Notes: generated from the sequence alone by a model not told the origin. A stretch of DNA of 6,957 bases from Candidatus Rokuibacteriota bacterium (GCA_016201645.1 JACQCL010000098.1:1-6957); one strand, 5' to 3'. Counted from the first letter of the stretch, positions 1-6,719 are shown. A program made the numbers and translations.

Positions 1-156
1 ATACTGACGCCGGCCGCCCGCTCCGGTTTCAGTCGTGTGGGCGAGACCTCAGCCCGGGGGATGCGGCCACAACAACATGATGACGAGCGCAACTTATTCC
101 GGCTAACAACAGGCTTGAAGGGGCGCCCTAGTCTCACCATGGGAGCGAATCCCCGC
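1..156. other. Non-coding stretch with no recognised feature
   Basis: I see no gene here on either strand. Downstream of the deaminase gene's stop there is only a short palindrome (GGGCGCCC, 121-128) and a weak 4-bp hairpin near 140-152. Neither is followed by a T-run, so no convincing terminator can be called. No tRNA arms or coding similarity were recognised. Confidence 0.5.
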
Positions 157-1704
157 TTAACCGGCTAGCACGTAGTAGGTAGCCCGGCCAGCGCCTCGCC
201 GCTCAAACACCCCGAGGTCGATGAGCCGCCTGAAGTCCTGGTTAGCTGTCTCGCGCTTAACGCGGAACATCTTCTCGCACTCACGGCTGGTAATCCGTCC
301 GTGGACCCGGACGTGGTGGACCATCTGCTTCTGCCGGTCTGTAAGGAGTCGCTGCGCTTCGTCGCCGACGAGAACGCCCCCTTCGGCTCCGTAAACCGTG
401 ACGACCAAGTACTCAAGCTCCTCGCGAAACTCAGGGGCCCGGAGCCCGTGTTTCTTGAGTTCCTCATAAATCGTTGGAATTCCGAACCCACGCAGTTCCA
501 TAAGCTCGAGTCGCGAAAAGGCGTCCGCAATCCAGGGATTGCGATGGACTACACGAACTCTGACAGGTGTCCGAAAGTCATCGATCGTTAGCGGGGCAAG
601 AAGGCGGCCAGGACTTGCCACCACGATCCGGTCGCTGAACATGTCGAAGACCACGTATCTTCCCTCTACGTAGCTTCGATGCACCAAAGCGTTCACGAGC
701 AGCTCACGAATTACCTTCTCAGGGTACTCGGGCACCGCTGCCCTGCGAGGAACGTCGATACGGGGAACCAGTCTGACGTGCCCGCGGAAGAATTGTATGG
801 CGTCCTCCACCATCTTTGAGAGCGGGCCCCGAATGTCAGCCATCCCCTCTTCGCCGACGACATCCTCGATCGTTTTACTTTGCTGCGGCGTGCCTCGGAA
901 CCGTGTCGCACGAATCACGCTCGAGGGGCAAAAGGGTTCCGGGTCTTTTCCGAACAGCAGGATTCCAGCCACTGTCGGTATCAATCTTTCCTCATCCGCC
1001 CGACCTGCCAGGAAGCCCTGCTTCCGGAAGTACGTCCACAGATCTTCGGATGGAATCCCGTACGAGCGACTTTGCGCCGCTAGGTACTGCTGGATTGCCT
1101 CAAGAGAGAAGTCTTCGATGCTCGCCCCTCGGAGGGGACGGAGCTCCTCTCGCTCCGGTCCCGAAAATCGTCCTCTCGCGACCGGTGGAACGCTCGGAGC
1201 CTGTAACCCACCGACACCGGCAGTGTAGTAGGCGTCCTCATAGTGGGTGATAAACTCCCGATTGTCCTGACGAATTGCCTCTGCGAGATCGCTGTCAAAG
1301 AAGTCGACCCTAACGCCTTGCTCCAGTAGGTACGTGACGCCCTGGCGGTGTATAGCCGGATTTGGATCAAGGATTCCAACGACGACTCGGCCTATGCCCT
1401 TTTCGACAATCCTCTGCGCGCATGGTTTTTTTGGCGGCTCCCTTCGGCTACAGGGTTCAAGTGTGACGTACAACGTGCAGCCACTGGGCTCAATGCTGGG
1501 CAGCAGCCTTTCAAGGAGCGTGTACTCGCCGTGCTCACCATCCCTGAACTGGCCGCGGTGGGCTCTCCCCAGTATCTTCCCGTCACGGTTGACGAGGATC
1601 GCGCCGACGAAAGGGTCGGGCCTATCGAGATGCTCGGATCTGGCAAGCCTCATCTCCTCGATGGCGACATTCATGTATTTCCGTTCGGCAGAAGAGGAAC
1701 GCAC
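157..1704 (-). CDS. RibD-like deaminase fused to RecG-like/Schlafen-associated ATPase (HATPase_c_4) and winged helix
   Basis: This 515-aa protein has three parts. Residues ~8-155 are a RibD-type zinc deaminase: DPFVGAILV at 30-38 (RibD has NPxVGAV), zinc/catalytic pair H58-G-E60, TLEPC ending at C85, PPKKPC ending at C95, and DPNP at 113-116. A linker of ~40 residues follows. Residues ~196-435 match the module that follows AlbA_2 in COG2865-type proteins: IPTVAGILLFGK (242-253), then the nucleotide-binding RELLVNALVHRSY (333-345), SDRIVVASPGRL (357-368), HRNPWIADAF (387-396) and RGFGI (405-409). Residues ~450-515 form a winged helix (LTDRQKQMVHHV to the C-terminus). The usual N-terminal AlbA_2/Schlafen domain is absent and the deaminase takes its place. 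The protein is probably cytoplasmic: no signal peptide or membrane segment is seen. The start is GTG, because an in-frame TAG lies four codons upstream and an AGGAG precedes it; the internal ATG at codon 11 lacks one. I know of no characterised protein with this order. Inferred role: nucleotide- or nucleic-acid-acting regulator, or an antiphage protein. The substrate is unknown. Confidence 0.85.
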   Translation of the reverse strand: MRSSSAERKYMNVAIEEMRLARSEHLDRPDPFVGAILVNRDGKILGRAHRGQFRDGEHGEYTLLERLLPSIEPSGCTLYVTLEPCSRREPPKKPCAQRIVEKGIGRVVVGILDPNPAIHRQGVTYLLEQGVRVDFFDSDLAEAIRQDNREFITHYEDAYYTAGVGGLQAPSVPPVARGRFSGPEREELRPLRGASIEDFSLEAIQQYLAAQSRSYGIPSEDLWTYFRKQGFLAGRADEERLIPTVAGILLFGKDPEPFCPSSVIRATRFRGTPQQSKTIEDVVGEEGMADIRGPLSKMVEDAIQFFRGHVRLVPRIDVPRRAAVPEYPEKVIRELLVNALVHRSYVEGRYVVFDMFSDRIVVASPGRLLAPLTIDDFRTPVRVRVVHRNPWIADAFSRLELMELRGFGIPTIYEELKKHGLRAPEFREELEYLVVTVYGAEGGVLVGDEAQRLLTDRQKQMVHHVRVHGRITSRECEKMFRVKRETANQDFRRLIDLGVFERRGAGRATYYVLAG

Positions 1705-1714
1705 CGAGGACTAT

Positions 1715-1719
1715 CTCCT
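1715..1719 (-). promoter_or_regulatory. Ribosome binding site deciding the GTG start of the deaminase-ATPase gene
   Basis: On the minus strand AGGAG lies 10 nt upstream of the GTG at 1704-1702, and the in-frame TAG falls between them. This supports GTG over the ATG ten codons further in, which has only CGGAAATAC in front of it. The spacing is slightly long. Confidence 0.55.
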
Positions 1720-1799
1720 GTGAGCCCAAGGAACCAGTAGGGGACTGCCGGCGTGCAGGGCGGGTCCACTCTCTCCGGCGGGGTGGGTGGCGGTCGCTT

Positions 1800-1949
1800 T
1801 CAGAGGCCGCTCCGGGCAATCAGCTCCGCGACCGCCGACCCATCCCGCCGCGTCAGGTTCGGGATGAACTTGTGGTAGTGGCGGATGACCATCTCCGTGG
1901 GGGTATGGCCCAGCACCCTGGCGACCCAGGGTGTAGGCGGTATAAAAGC
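1800..1949 (-). pseudogene. C-terminal remnant of a tyrosine recombinase (phage-type integrase)
   Basis: The last ~42 codons before the TGA at 1800-1802 read PWVARVLGHTPTEM, then VIRHYHKFIPN and LTRRDGSAVAELIARSGL. This is the end of a tyrosine recombinase: the W-V-A-x-x-L-G-H box carries the second conserved His, and the Tyr in RHYHKFIPN is the expected nucleophile. IPNLTRRDGSA is typical of the tails of integrases found beside genomic islands. The conserved Arg of box I and the HxxR of box II are missing: upstream of the Trp the similarity stops within a few residues. The open frame continues upstream but changes into a different gene's remnant (see 2034-2135), so no complete integrase can be made here. 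It lies ~95 bp upstream of the deaminase-ATPase gene, on the same strand. Family recognition is from motif memory, not a search. Confidence 0.75.
1914..1933. repeat. Perfect 8-bp inverted repeat with a 4-nt loop at the edge of integrase homology
   Basis: CACCCTGG, four bases, then CCAGGGTG form a perfect hairpin. It spans the codons of the Trp-Val-Ala-Arg-Val segment of the integrase remnant. Recognisable integrase similarity ends at its upstream (higher-coordinate) edge. No T-run follows on either strand. It may be chance or a structure linked to the breakpoint. Confidence 0.6.
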
Positions 1950-2033
1950 CCTCCCTCGGCCGGTCCCGCCCCGGGCAGAACACGCGCGGTCGGGTGAGAT
2001 CCTGGCCCTCCCTGCGTGAGGAACAAGGCACAA

Positions 2034-2135
2034 TGCTACAGTGGCCGCGTCTTCCACGAGGGTGTAGAGGGCCACCCAGCCGACGCCGCGGAGCCACGAC
2101 GCCGGGCGCTGGATGCCCACGCTTACATTCTGCCG
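2034..2135 (-). pseudogene. Remnant of a malate synthase A (aceB-type) C-terminal active-site segment
   Basis: In the same minus-strand frame as the integrase remnant, bases ~2135-2034 translate to RQNVSVGIQRPASWLRG, then VGWVALYTLVEDAATVA. Conventional malate synthase A has a near-identical stretch (N-I-x-V-G-I-x-Y-L-x-S-W-L-R-G-x-G, then Y-N-L-M-E-D-A-A-T-A-E). The Asp in EDAAT corresponds to the catalytic base of that family. Before and after these ~35 codons the similarity disappears: the expected I-S-R-x-Q-x-W-Q-W is replaced by unrelated residues, and there is no start codon with a ribosome binding site. It begins about ten bases past the stop of the intact-looking malate synthase-like gene, which has its own, more divergent version of this segment. 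It is therefore not that gene's missing tail but a scrap of a second, conventional malate synthase gene. This was recognised by eye, so an alignment should confirm it. Confidence 0.7.
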
Positions 2136-2145
2136 AGACCTACCT

Positions 2146-4493
2146 CTATGATCTCCCCGCCGGGCGCTGCGCTCCTTCGATGCCCGGAAAGATGTCATAC
2201 ACATAATCGTGGGCACCCAAGGCGATCTTGTTCAGGGTGCCGGCCTGGACGCGCTTGACGATTTCCTCGCGGGAGAGGTCGAAGATCGCCTCGAGAATCT
2301 GCGCGCGCTCCTGCGCGTTCGCCGCCCCTACCACGAAGAGCACGCGGGCGCTGTGCTGGATGTAGCGACGGGCGCTTTGGCGCGGTCGAAGCGGCCCGGA
2401 TCGCCGCGGCGGTCCAGCTCGGCGAAGAACTCCGACGTCCATTCGTTGTGGTAGTCCCACAACTTCTCGAACAGCTCCTTGGTGAAGCGGGTCCCGGCCT
2501 TGACCTCGAAGGCGTTCGCGGCCGGCACGACCCCATCCTCGGTGAGCGCCGGCCCTTTGAGGTAGCCGTCCTTGGTGATGGCGGCCCGGTGATGGACGAG
2601 GGCCCACAGCCAGGACACATCGATCCGGTAGGTGGCGAGGTCATTCATGAACCGCAGCAGGAGCTCGTAGTCGTCGATGGCGGCCGCGAAGTTACCGTTG
2701 AGGATCTGGAAGCCGTAGTTCGCCGCCATGTAGAACGCGTGTTGGATGTGCTCAATGGTGATCTCGCCCTTCGGCACCCCGTAGATGCTGCCCCAAAGTT
2801 CTTGCGTGAAGAGTTTCTCCGGCGTGTTGAACATGTCCTTGGTGATGACCCGGGGCGTGATTTTGCCCTGCGGGTTCAACAAGCCGCGGGATTGCAACAC
2901 GAGCCGCTCCGCGTCAACGAGACCACTGGCGACCGTCGGCATCGGTTTGCCTTTCACGTCTTGAGTCTCACGCGGCGCATCGAGGATCGCTTGGAGCTCC
3001 GTCACAGGAGCCCGCAGGGGCGCATTGCCAGCGGCGACGTAGGCCGGTTCTGGGCTGGCGACCCAGCTTTGTCGATAGGCATCATGGAGTCGTCCGTTCA
3101 CTCGGCCTAGGAGGATGTCTTCGAGGGTGGGCTGCTGAGACAACGGCTCCTCGGGCACAAACATGAGACCCAGCAGGCGCTCTCGCACCTTGTCGATGAC
3201 CATCGCACGCAGGGCCAGCGGGTTGTACTTCGAGCGGCCGTAGGGATCGGACCGTTGGTAGATCATGACCGCCGCCATCCCGCCGATGGGGGCCCCCTGG
3301 CTGAGCTCGCCATTCTTCATGCCGGCCATGAGCATCATCAGCGCGTTATACCGCTGATACGCAATCATGTTCGGGGAGGCCATGCCGATCGACTGCGGAT
3401 CCGGAAAGACGCCCTGCGGGTCGGCCTTCCACATCTCAATGAGGCTGGCCAAGTAGTCCCAGCGGCCGACGTTCGTCCCAAGGAGCCGACGCCGCAAAAC
3501 CCAGGCGATCGCGGGCAAGAACCGGCCCGCATTCCCTTCCTCATAGAGGATTTTGATTTTGAAGGTGCCAGGCTGGACGCCGATCGCGCCTTCCAGCCGC
3601 GCCAAGAGTTTCTCGATAATGAGGGCTTCCTGAGGGGTCTGAACCTTCGGGATGTAGTAATACACGCCGGTGCCGGCGCGCGTGAGGGCCTCGTAGTTAT
3701 TGAGGGTCCAGAGGAGGGTGATGGGAATCACGCCGGGCACGGGTTGGCCGTCGACCGTGATGTGGTCATATTGCACGTGGATGCCGGGAGGGCGAGCAAA
3801 CCGGGTCGGCCACTGCGCCGGGGATGTATTGATCTTGTACGCGCGCGGTTGGCCTTTCTTCACCACCTCATAGGGGCGGTCGGCCCAGCGGCCTTCGAAA
3901 ATGTCTTTGGCGTTCTGCATGGCCGCAAAAATCCCCACGGGCTCGTTCCTGGGCGTGCCGTCGGGCTGGAAATGGGGCGGCGAGGCGTCTTCAAAGTCCG
4001 GCATATTCACGGGCGCCGGGCTATTCAACGCGTTGAAGGCCATGTCCAGCGGATGCCACGGCCCGGTGAGCTCCAAGCCGGGATTCGTCAACGGGTGGGC
4101 GCCCTTCGGGATGGGCACCTCGTCGTTGAGCCGCCAGCGCCACTCGCTGTCCCGACCGAGAAAGTTATCAATCAGGCCTTGGACGATCTGGCGAAATGTC
4201 CAGAACTTCCCCGTTACAGGATCCTCAAACGTGTCGTCCCACTTCGGCCAGGCATATTTCTCCCTGACCGGCGCGGGAGACCGCAGTAGCGCCCGGCGCG
4301 CGGTGAGGGCCGCGGCGATCTCGGGACCCAGCTCTCGGGTGAGTGTGGCAATCAACTGTTCGACATTGACTTCTCGGCCGTTGATTTTCTTGGTCCCGAA
4401 GAGCCCTGGGAACTTCTGGACAATGTCCTCGCGGATCATGGCCTCGGCGGAACGAACTGGTGCCGATGGCGAACGCTCCGTGCCTGTGCTCAT
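2146..4493 (-). CDS. Long malate synthase-like enzyme (~783 aa), with one frameshift near its 3' end
   Basis: It probably condenses glyoxylate and acetyl-CoA to malate (glyoxylate shunt, cytoplasm). Malate synthase signatures: FNALNSPAPVNMPDFEDASP at 153-172, FARPPGIH at 232-239, YYYIPKVQTPQEA at 278-290, IKILYEEGNA at 313-322, NVGRWDYLASLI at 341-352, IGGMAA at 403-408, WVASPEP at 477-483, FMNDLATYRID at 615-625. By alignment in my head, R234 is the catalytic Arg, E318 and D346 the Mg ligands and D618 the catalytic base; all are present. The family's A form is ~530 aa and the G form ~720. This one has extra sequence before residue ~140 and ~165 residues after D618. The frame from the start ends at a TAG at 2328-2330 (721 codons). 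After codon 709 the neighbouring frame continues with RYIQHSARVLFVVGAANAQE and stays open to the TAG at 2146-2148, so one base is missing near 2365-2376. The ATG at 4493 was chosen over one 21 codons upstream because AAGGAG lies 6 nt before it. No isocitrate lyase gene is in the window. Confidence 0.85.
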
Positions 4494-4499
4494 GGCCGT

Positions 4500-4505
4500 C
4501 TCCTT
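4500..4505 (-). promoter_or_regulatory. Ribosome binding site of the malate synthase-like gene
   Basis: AAGGAG on the minus strand lies 6 nt before the ATG at 4493-4491, which is ideal spacing. It fixes the start at MSTGTERS. The in-frame ATG at 4556 has no such site, and the 21 residues it would add look unlike the family. Confidence 0.8.
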
Positions 4506-4546
4506 GGCTTCGGGGTATATGGGGGGACCCGACGAAATTGCGGTTG

Positions 4547-4575
4547 TTTTTCGCATGGGAGGCCCTGGCTGTCAA
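4547..4575 (-). promoter_or_regulatory. Possible sigma-70 promoter of the malate synthase-like gene
   Basis: A perfect TTGACA occurs on the minus strand at 4575-4570 in the divergent intergenic region. Seventeen bases downstream the -10 position holds only GAAAAA, a poor match. A CATATA further down, near 4516-4521, is too far away to pair with it. This is a weak call resting on the -35 box and the location. Confidence 0.25.
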
Positions 4576-4639
4576 GGGGAAAATCCGCTTCGGTGGCGTG
4601 GTTGTGGGACAATGGCGGGGTCGCCAAGGGACCGTCCAA

Positions 4640-5902
4640 GTGCCCCGTCCGGCTCTGCGCTCCGACACACTCTGGCTCGCCGGGATCTGCGCGGCCCGCC
4701 TCGGGTCGTCGGTTCCCTATCTCGCCTACGCCGGTGTGCTCCCGTTGCTCCAGGCCGAGTGGGCGATGTCGGCCACTGCCGCCGGCTCCATCGCTTCCAC
4801 CTTCCAGCTCGGCTACGCGGTCTCCCTGGTGATCCTGTCCGCCCTGGCCGACCGCGTCGGGGCTCGTCGGGTCTTCCTCTGGTCCACCGCGGCGACCGCC
4901 GTGACCACCGGGTTGATCCCGCTCTTGTCCAGGAGTTACCCTTCAGGCCTGGCCCTCTTCGCCCTCCTGGCCCTGGTGAACGGTGGCACCTACACCCCCG
5001 GCCTGATGCTCCTGGCTGACCGGTTTCCTCCCGGGCGTCGAGGGTACGCGATCGGGTGGTTCCTGGCCTCCGCCTCCCTCGGCTACGCGGTCTCCCTCAC
5101 CCTGACCGGCCTCCTGGTGACGGTCGCCGGCTGGCGAGGAGCTTTCTGGGTGCTGACACTGGGACCGGTGACGGCCACGCTCGTTTCGGCCTGGACTCTC
5201 AGTGGAACTCGGAGGGGCTCCGTCGCTTCGGGGATTGGCAGTGTCTCCTTCGCCGAGGGCTTCTTCAAAAATCGCGCGGCGCTCCTCATGATGACCGGCT
5301 ATACCTTTCACTCGTGGGAGGTCCTCGGTATGTGGGCCTGGACTCCCGCCTACCTCGCCGCGGCCCTGGCCCTCCGGGGACGCGGGATGGCCAGCGCCAC
5401 CGGTCTCGGCGCCAACCTCGCCGCCATCTTCCATCTCATGGGGCTCGTCGCGACGGGCGCCGGCGGCCGGCTCTCCGATCGGTGGGGGCGCACGTCGGTG
5501 ATCCTGATGATGCTCTCACTCTCGGCCCTCTGCTCGTTCACCTTCGGCTGGCTCACCCAGGCTCCGCTGCTCGTCCTCTTGGCCGTGGGGGTCGTCTATG
5601 CGTTTTCGGCGATCGGAGACTCTCCGGTCTTTTCCACCGGCTTCACCGAGGTCGTGGACGCGCGCATCCTGGGCTCGGCGCTCGCCATCCGCTCGCTCGC
5701 GGGTTTCGGGGCCGGCGCGCTGGCCTCGCTGACCTTCGGCGTGGTTCTCGATCTCACGAACCCACCGGGAAGCGCCCCGCGCTATCCGGTCTGGGGATGG
5801 GCGTTCAGCGTGCTGGGGGTCGGCGCTCTGCTCGGGGTGATCGCGACCGCATGGCTCCGGGCGCTCCCCGAGAGCGTCCGAATGGCCGGGGGGAAGCGCT
5901 AG
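4640..5902 (+). CDS. Major facilitator superfamily (MFS) transporter
   Basis: This is a 420-aa inner-membrane transporter with the usual length and layout of twelve hydrophobic segments, starting at roughly residues 11, 48, 78, 101, 134, 166, 213, 251, 283, 308, 344 and 383. The cytoplasmic loop after the second segment carries motif A as ADRVGARR (70-77). The equivalent loop of the second half carries GGRLSDRWGR (275-284). RRGYAIGWFLASASLGYAV (133-151) and GWRGAFWV (164-171) are typical of segments 5-6. The frame is open much further upstream, to 4460, but that part overlaps the start of the divergent gene and reads as non-membrane filler. I chose the GTG at 4640, which has AAGGGA 8 nt before it; GTG at 4598 or 4604 are alternatives. 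The substrate cannot be told from sequence; small organic anions or drug efflux are both possible. It is followed after 16 bp by the SDR gene, and the two probably form one transcript. Confidence 0.85.
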   Translation: MPRPALRSDTLWLAGICAARLGSSVPYLAYAGVLPLLQAEWAMSATAAGSIASTFQLGYAVSLVILSALADRVGARRVFLWSTAATAVTTGLIPLLSRSYPSGLALFALLALVNGGTYTPGLMLLADRFPPGRRGYAIGWFLASASLGYAVSLTLTGLLVTVAGWRGAFWVLTLGPVTATLVSAWTLSGTRRGSVASGIGSVSFAEGFFKNRAALLMMTGYTFHSWEVLGMWAWTPAYLAAALALRGRGMASATGLGANLAAIFHLMGLVATGAGGRLSDRWGRTSVILMMLSLSALCSFTFGWLTQAPLLVLLAVGVVYAFSAIGDSPVFSTGFTEVVDARILGSALAIRSLAGFGAGALASLTFGVVLDLTNPPGSAPRYPVWGWAFSVLGVGALLGVIATAWLRALPESVRMAGGKR

Positions 5903-5906
5903 TGGT

Positions 5907-5912
5907 AAGGTG
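5907..5912 (+). promoter_or_regulatory. Ribosome binding site deciding the SDR start
   Basis: AAGGTG, just after the MFS stop, lies 6 nt before the ATG at 5919. It supports that ATG over the GTG at 5910, which overlaps this site and has no good site of its own. A second G-run (AGGGG) touches the ATG and is too close to act. Confidence 0.45.
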
Positions 5913-5918
5913 CAGGGG

Positions 5919-6638
5919 ATGACGCGCGCGCTGGAAGGAAAGGTTGCGCTGATCACGGGAGCCGGCCGGGGGATCGGTCGGGCCGTGGCCCTGGCCTACG
6001 CGCGCGAGGGCGCAAGCCTGGCGCTCTGCTCCCGAACGAAGAAAGAGCTGGAGGAGACCGAAAAGGCGGTGGCCGAGCTGGGAGCGGTCTCTCTCGTCCA
6101 GCCCTGCGATGTCAGCCGGGTCGAGGAGGGCGAGCGGTTCGTCGAGCGCGCGATCGGTCTCTTCGGACGGATTGACGTGCTTGTGAACAACGCGGGCATC
6201 GCCCATCGCGCCGCTTCGTTGGTGGAACTTTCCCCGGAGGAGTGGGAGAGCGTCCTCACCACCAATCTCAGGGGGGCCTGGCTCGTCGCGCGGGCCGTGG
6301 TCCCGCACATGCTGAGGCAGCGAGGCGGCAGCGTGATCAACGTCTCCTCGTGGCTTGGCCGGGACGCGCTCACCGGCTACGGGGCCTATGGCGTCTCCAA
6401 GTGGGGCCTCGAGGGGCTGACCCGTTATCTGTCGCTGGAGTTGAAGAGCGCCAGGATCCGCGTCAACTCGGTGAGCCCTGGGTATGTGGCCACCAAGATG
6501 ACGAACTACCAGGGTGGCAGGCCCGAGGACGTGACGGATCTCTTCGTCTATCTCGCCTCCGACGCTTCGGCCGGCCTCACCGGGCGGCAGCTCGACGTGG
6601 AGACCTGGAAGCGAGACCTCGGCCTCCGCACGCGCTGA
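5919..6638 (+). CDS. Short-chain dehydrogenase/reductase (SDR), classical type
   Basis: This 239-aa cytoplasmic oxidoreductase uses NAD(P)(H). In order it shows the nucleotide-binding TGAGRGIG at 13-20, CDV with D64, NNAG at 90-93, N116, the catalytic S144 in NVSS, Y157-x-x-x-K161 (YGVSK, 13 residues after the Ser) and SPGYVATKM at 186-194. R39 just after the second strand (CSRTKKELEE) suggests NADP(H) over NAD(H), which is inference. The C-terminal part is odd: the substrate-loop region between TKM and YLASDASAGLTGR is shorter than usual, and the tail reads QLDVETWKRDL where most classical SDRs end in a Val-Asp-Gly-Gly motif. The catalytic machinery is complete, so it should be active on an unknown alcohol or ketone. 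It follows the MFS gene by 16 bp, suggesting that a transported compound is its substrate or product. Confidence 0.9.
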   Translation: MTRALEGKVALITGAGRGIGRAVALAYAREGASLALCSRTKKELEETEKAVAELGAVSLVQPCDVSRVEEGERFVERAIGLFGRIDVLVNNAGIAHRAASLVELSPEEWESVLTTNLRGAWLVARAVVPHMLRQRGGSVINVSSWLGRDALTGYGAYGVSKWGLEGLTRYLSLELKSARIRVNSVSPGYVATKMTNYQGGRPEDVTDLFVYLASDASAGLTGRQLDVETWKRDLGLRTR

Positions 6639-6691
6639 CCGCTGATGTACGGCAAACGGATGCGGGGGACGGGGCGGGGGCGTCGAACCCG

Positions 6692-6707
6692 GCGGGCTCT
6701 GGCCCGC
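6692..6707. repeat. Short GC hairpin between the SDR gene and the last gene
   Basis: GCGGGC, TCTG, GCCCGC form a perfect 6-bp stem ~55 bp after the SDR stop. There is no following T-run, so it is at best a weak transcript-end or processing structure and could be chance in such G+C-rich DNA. Confidence 0.35.
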
Positions 6708-6719
6708 GGCGGCGTCGGA

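Noticed and set aside
1..156. Possible tRNA or att site next to the acquired region
   Set aside because: I looked for cloverleaf arms and a T-arm GGTTCGA-type motif on both strands and found none; a short direct repeat could not be established by eye.
1711..2097. Minus-strand frame of 128 codons across the remnants
   Set aside because: It is the out-of-frame reading of the integrase remnant and carries no motif of its own.
3255..4289. Long plus-strand frame (344 codons) opposite the malate synthase-like gene
   Set aside because: It lies wholly antisense to a gene with clear family motifs, its residues are rich in Arg/Gly/His/Asp without any recognisable motif, and high G+C makes such long shadows common. 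The 2448-3110 frame is rejected for the same reason.
4494..4556. Upstream ATG at 4556 for the malate synthase-like gene
   Set aside because: The ATG at 4493 has an ideal ribosome binding site; the upstream one has none and would leave no room for the promoter.
4460..4639. Upstream extension of the MFS gene to the ATG at 4460
   Set aside because: It would overlap the divergent gene's start and ribosome binding site, and the 60 added residues are not membrane-like and match nothing I know of in MFS proteins.
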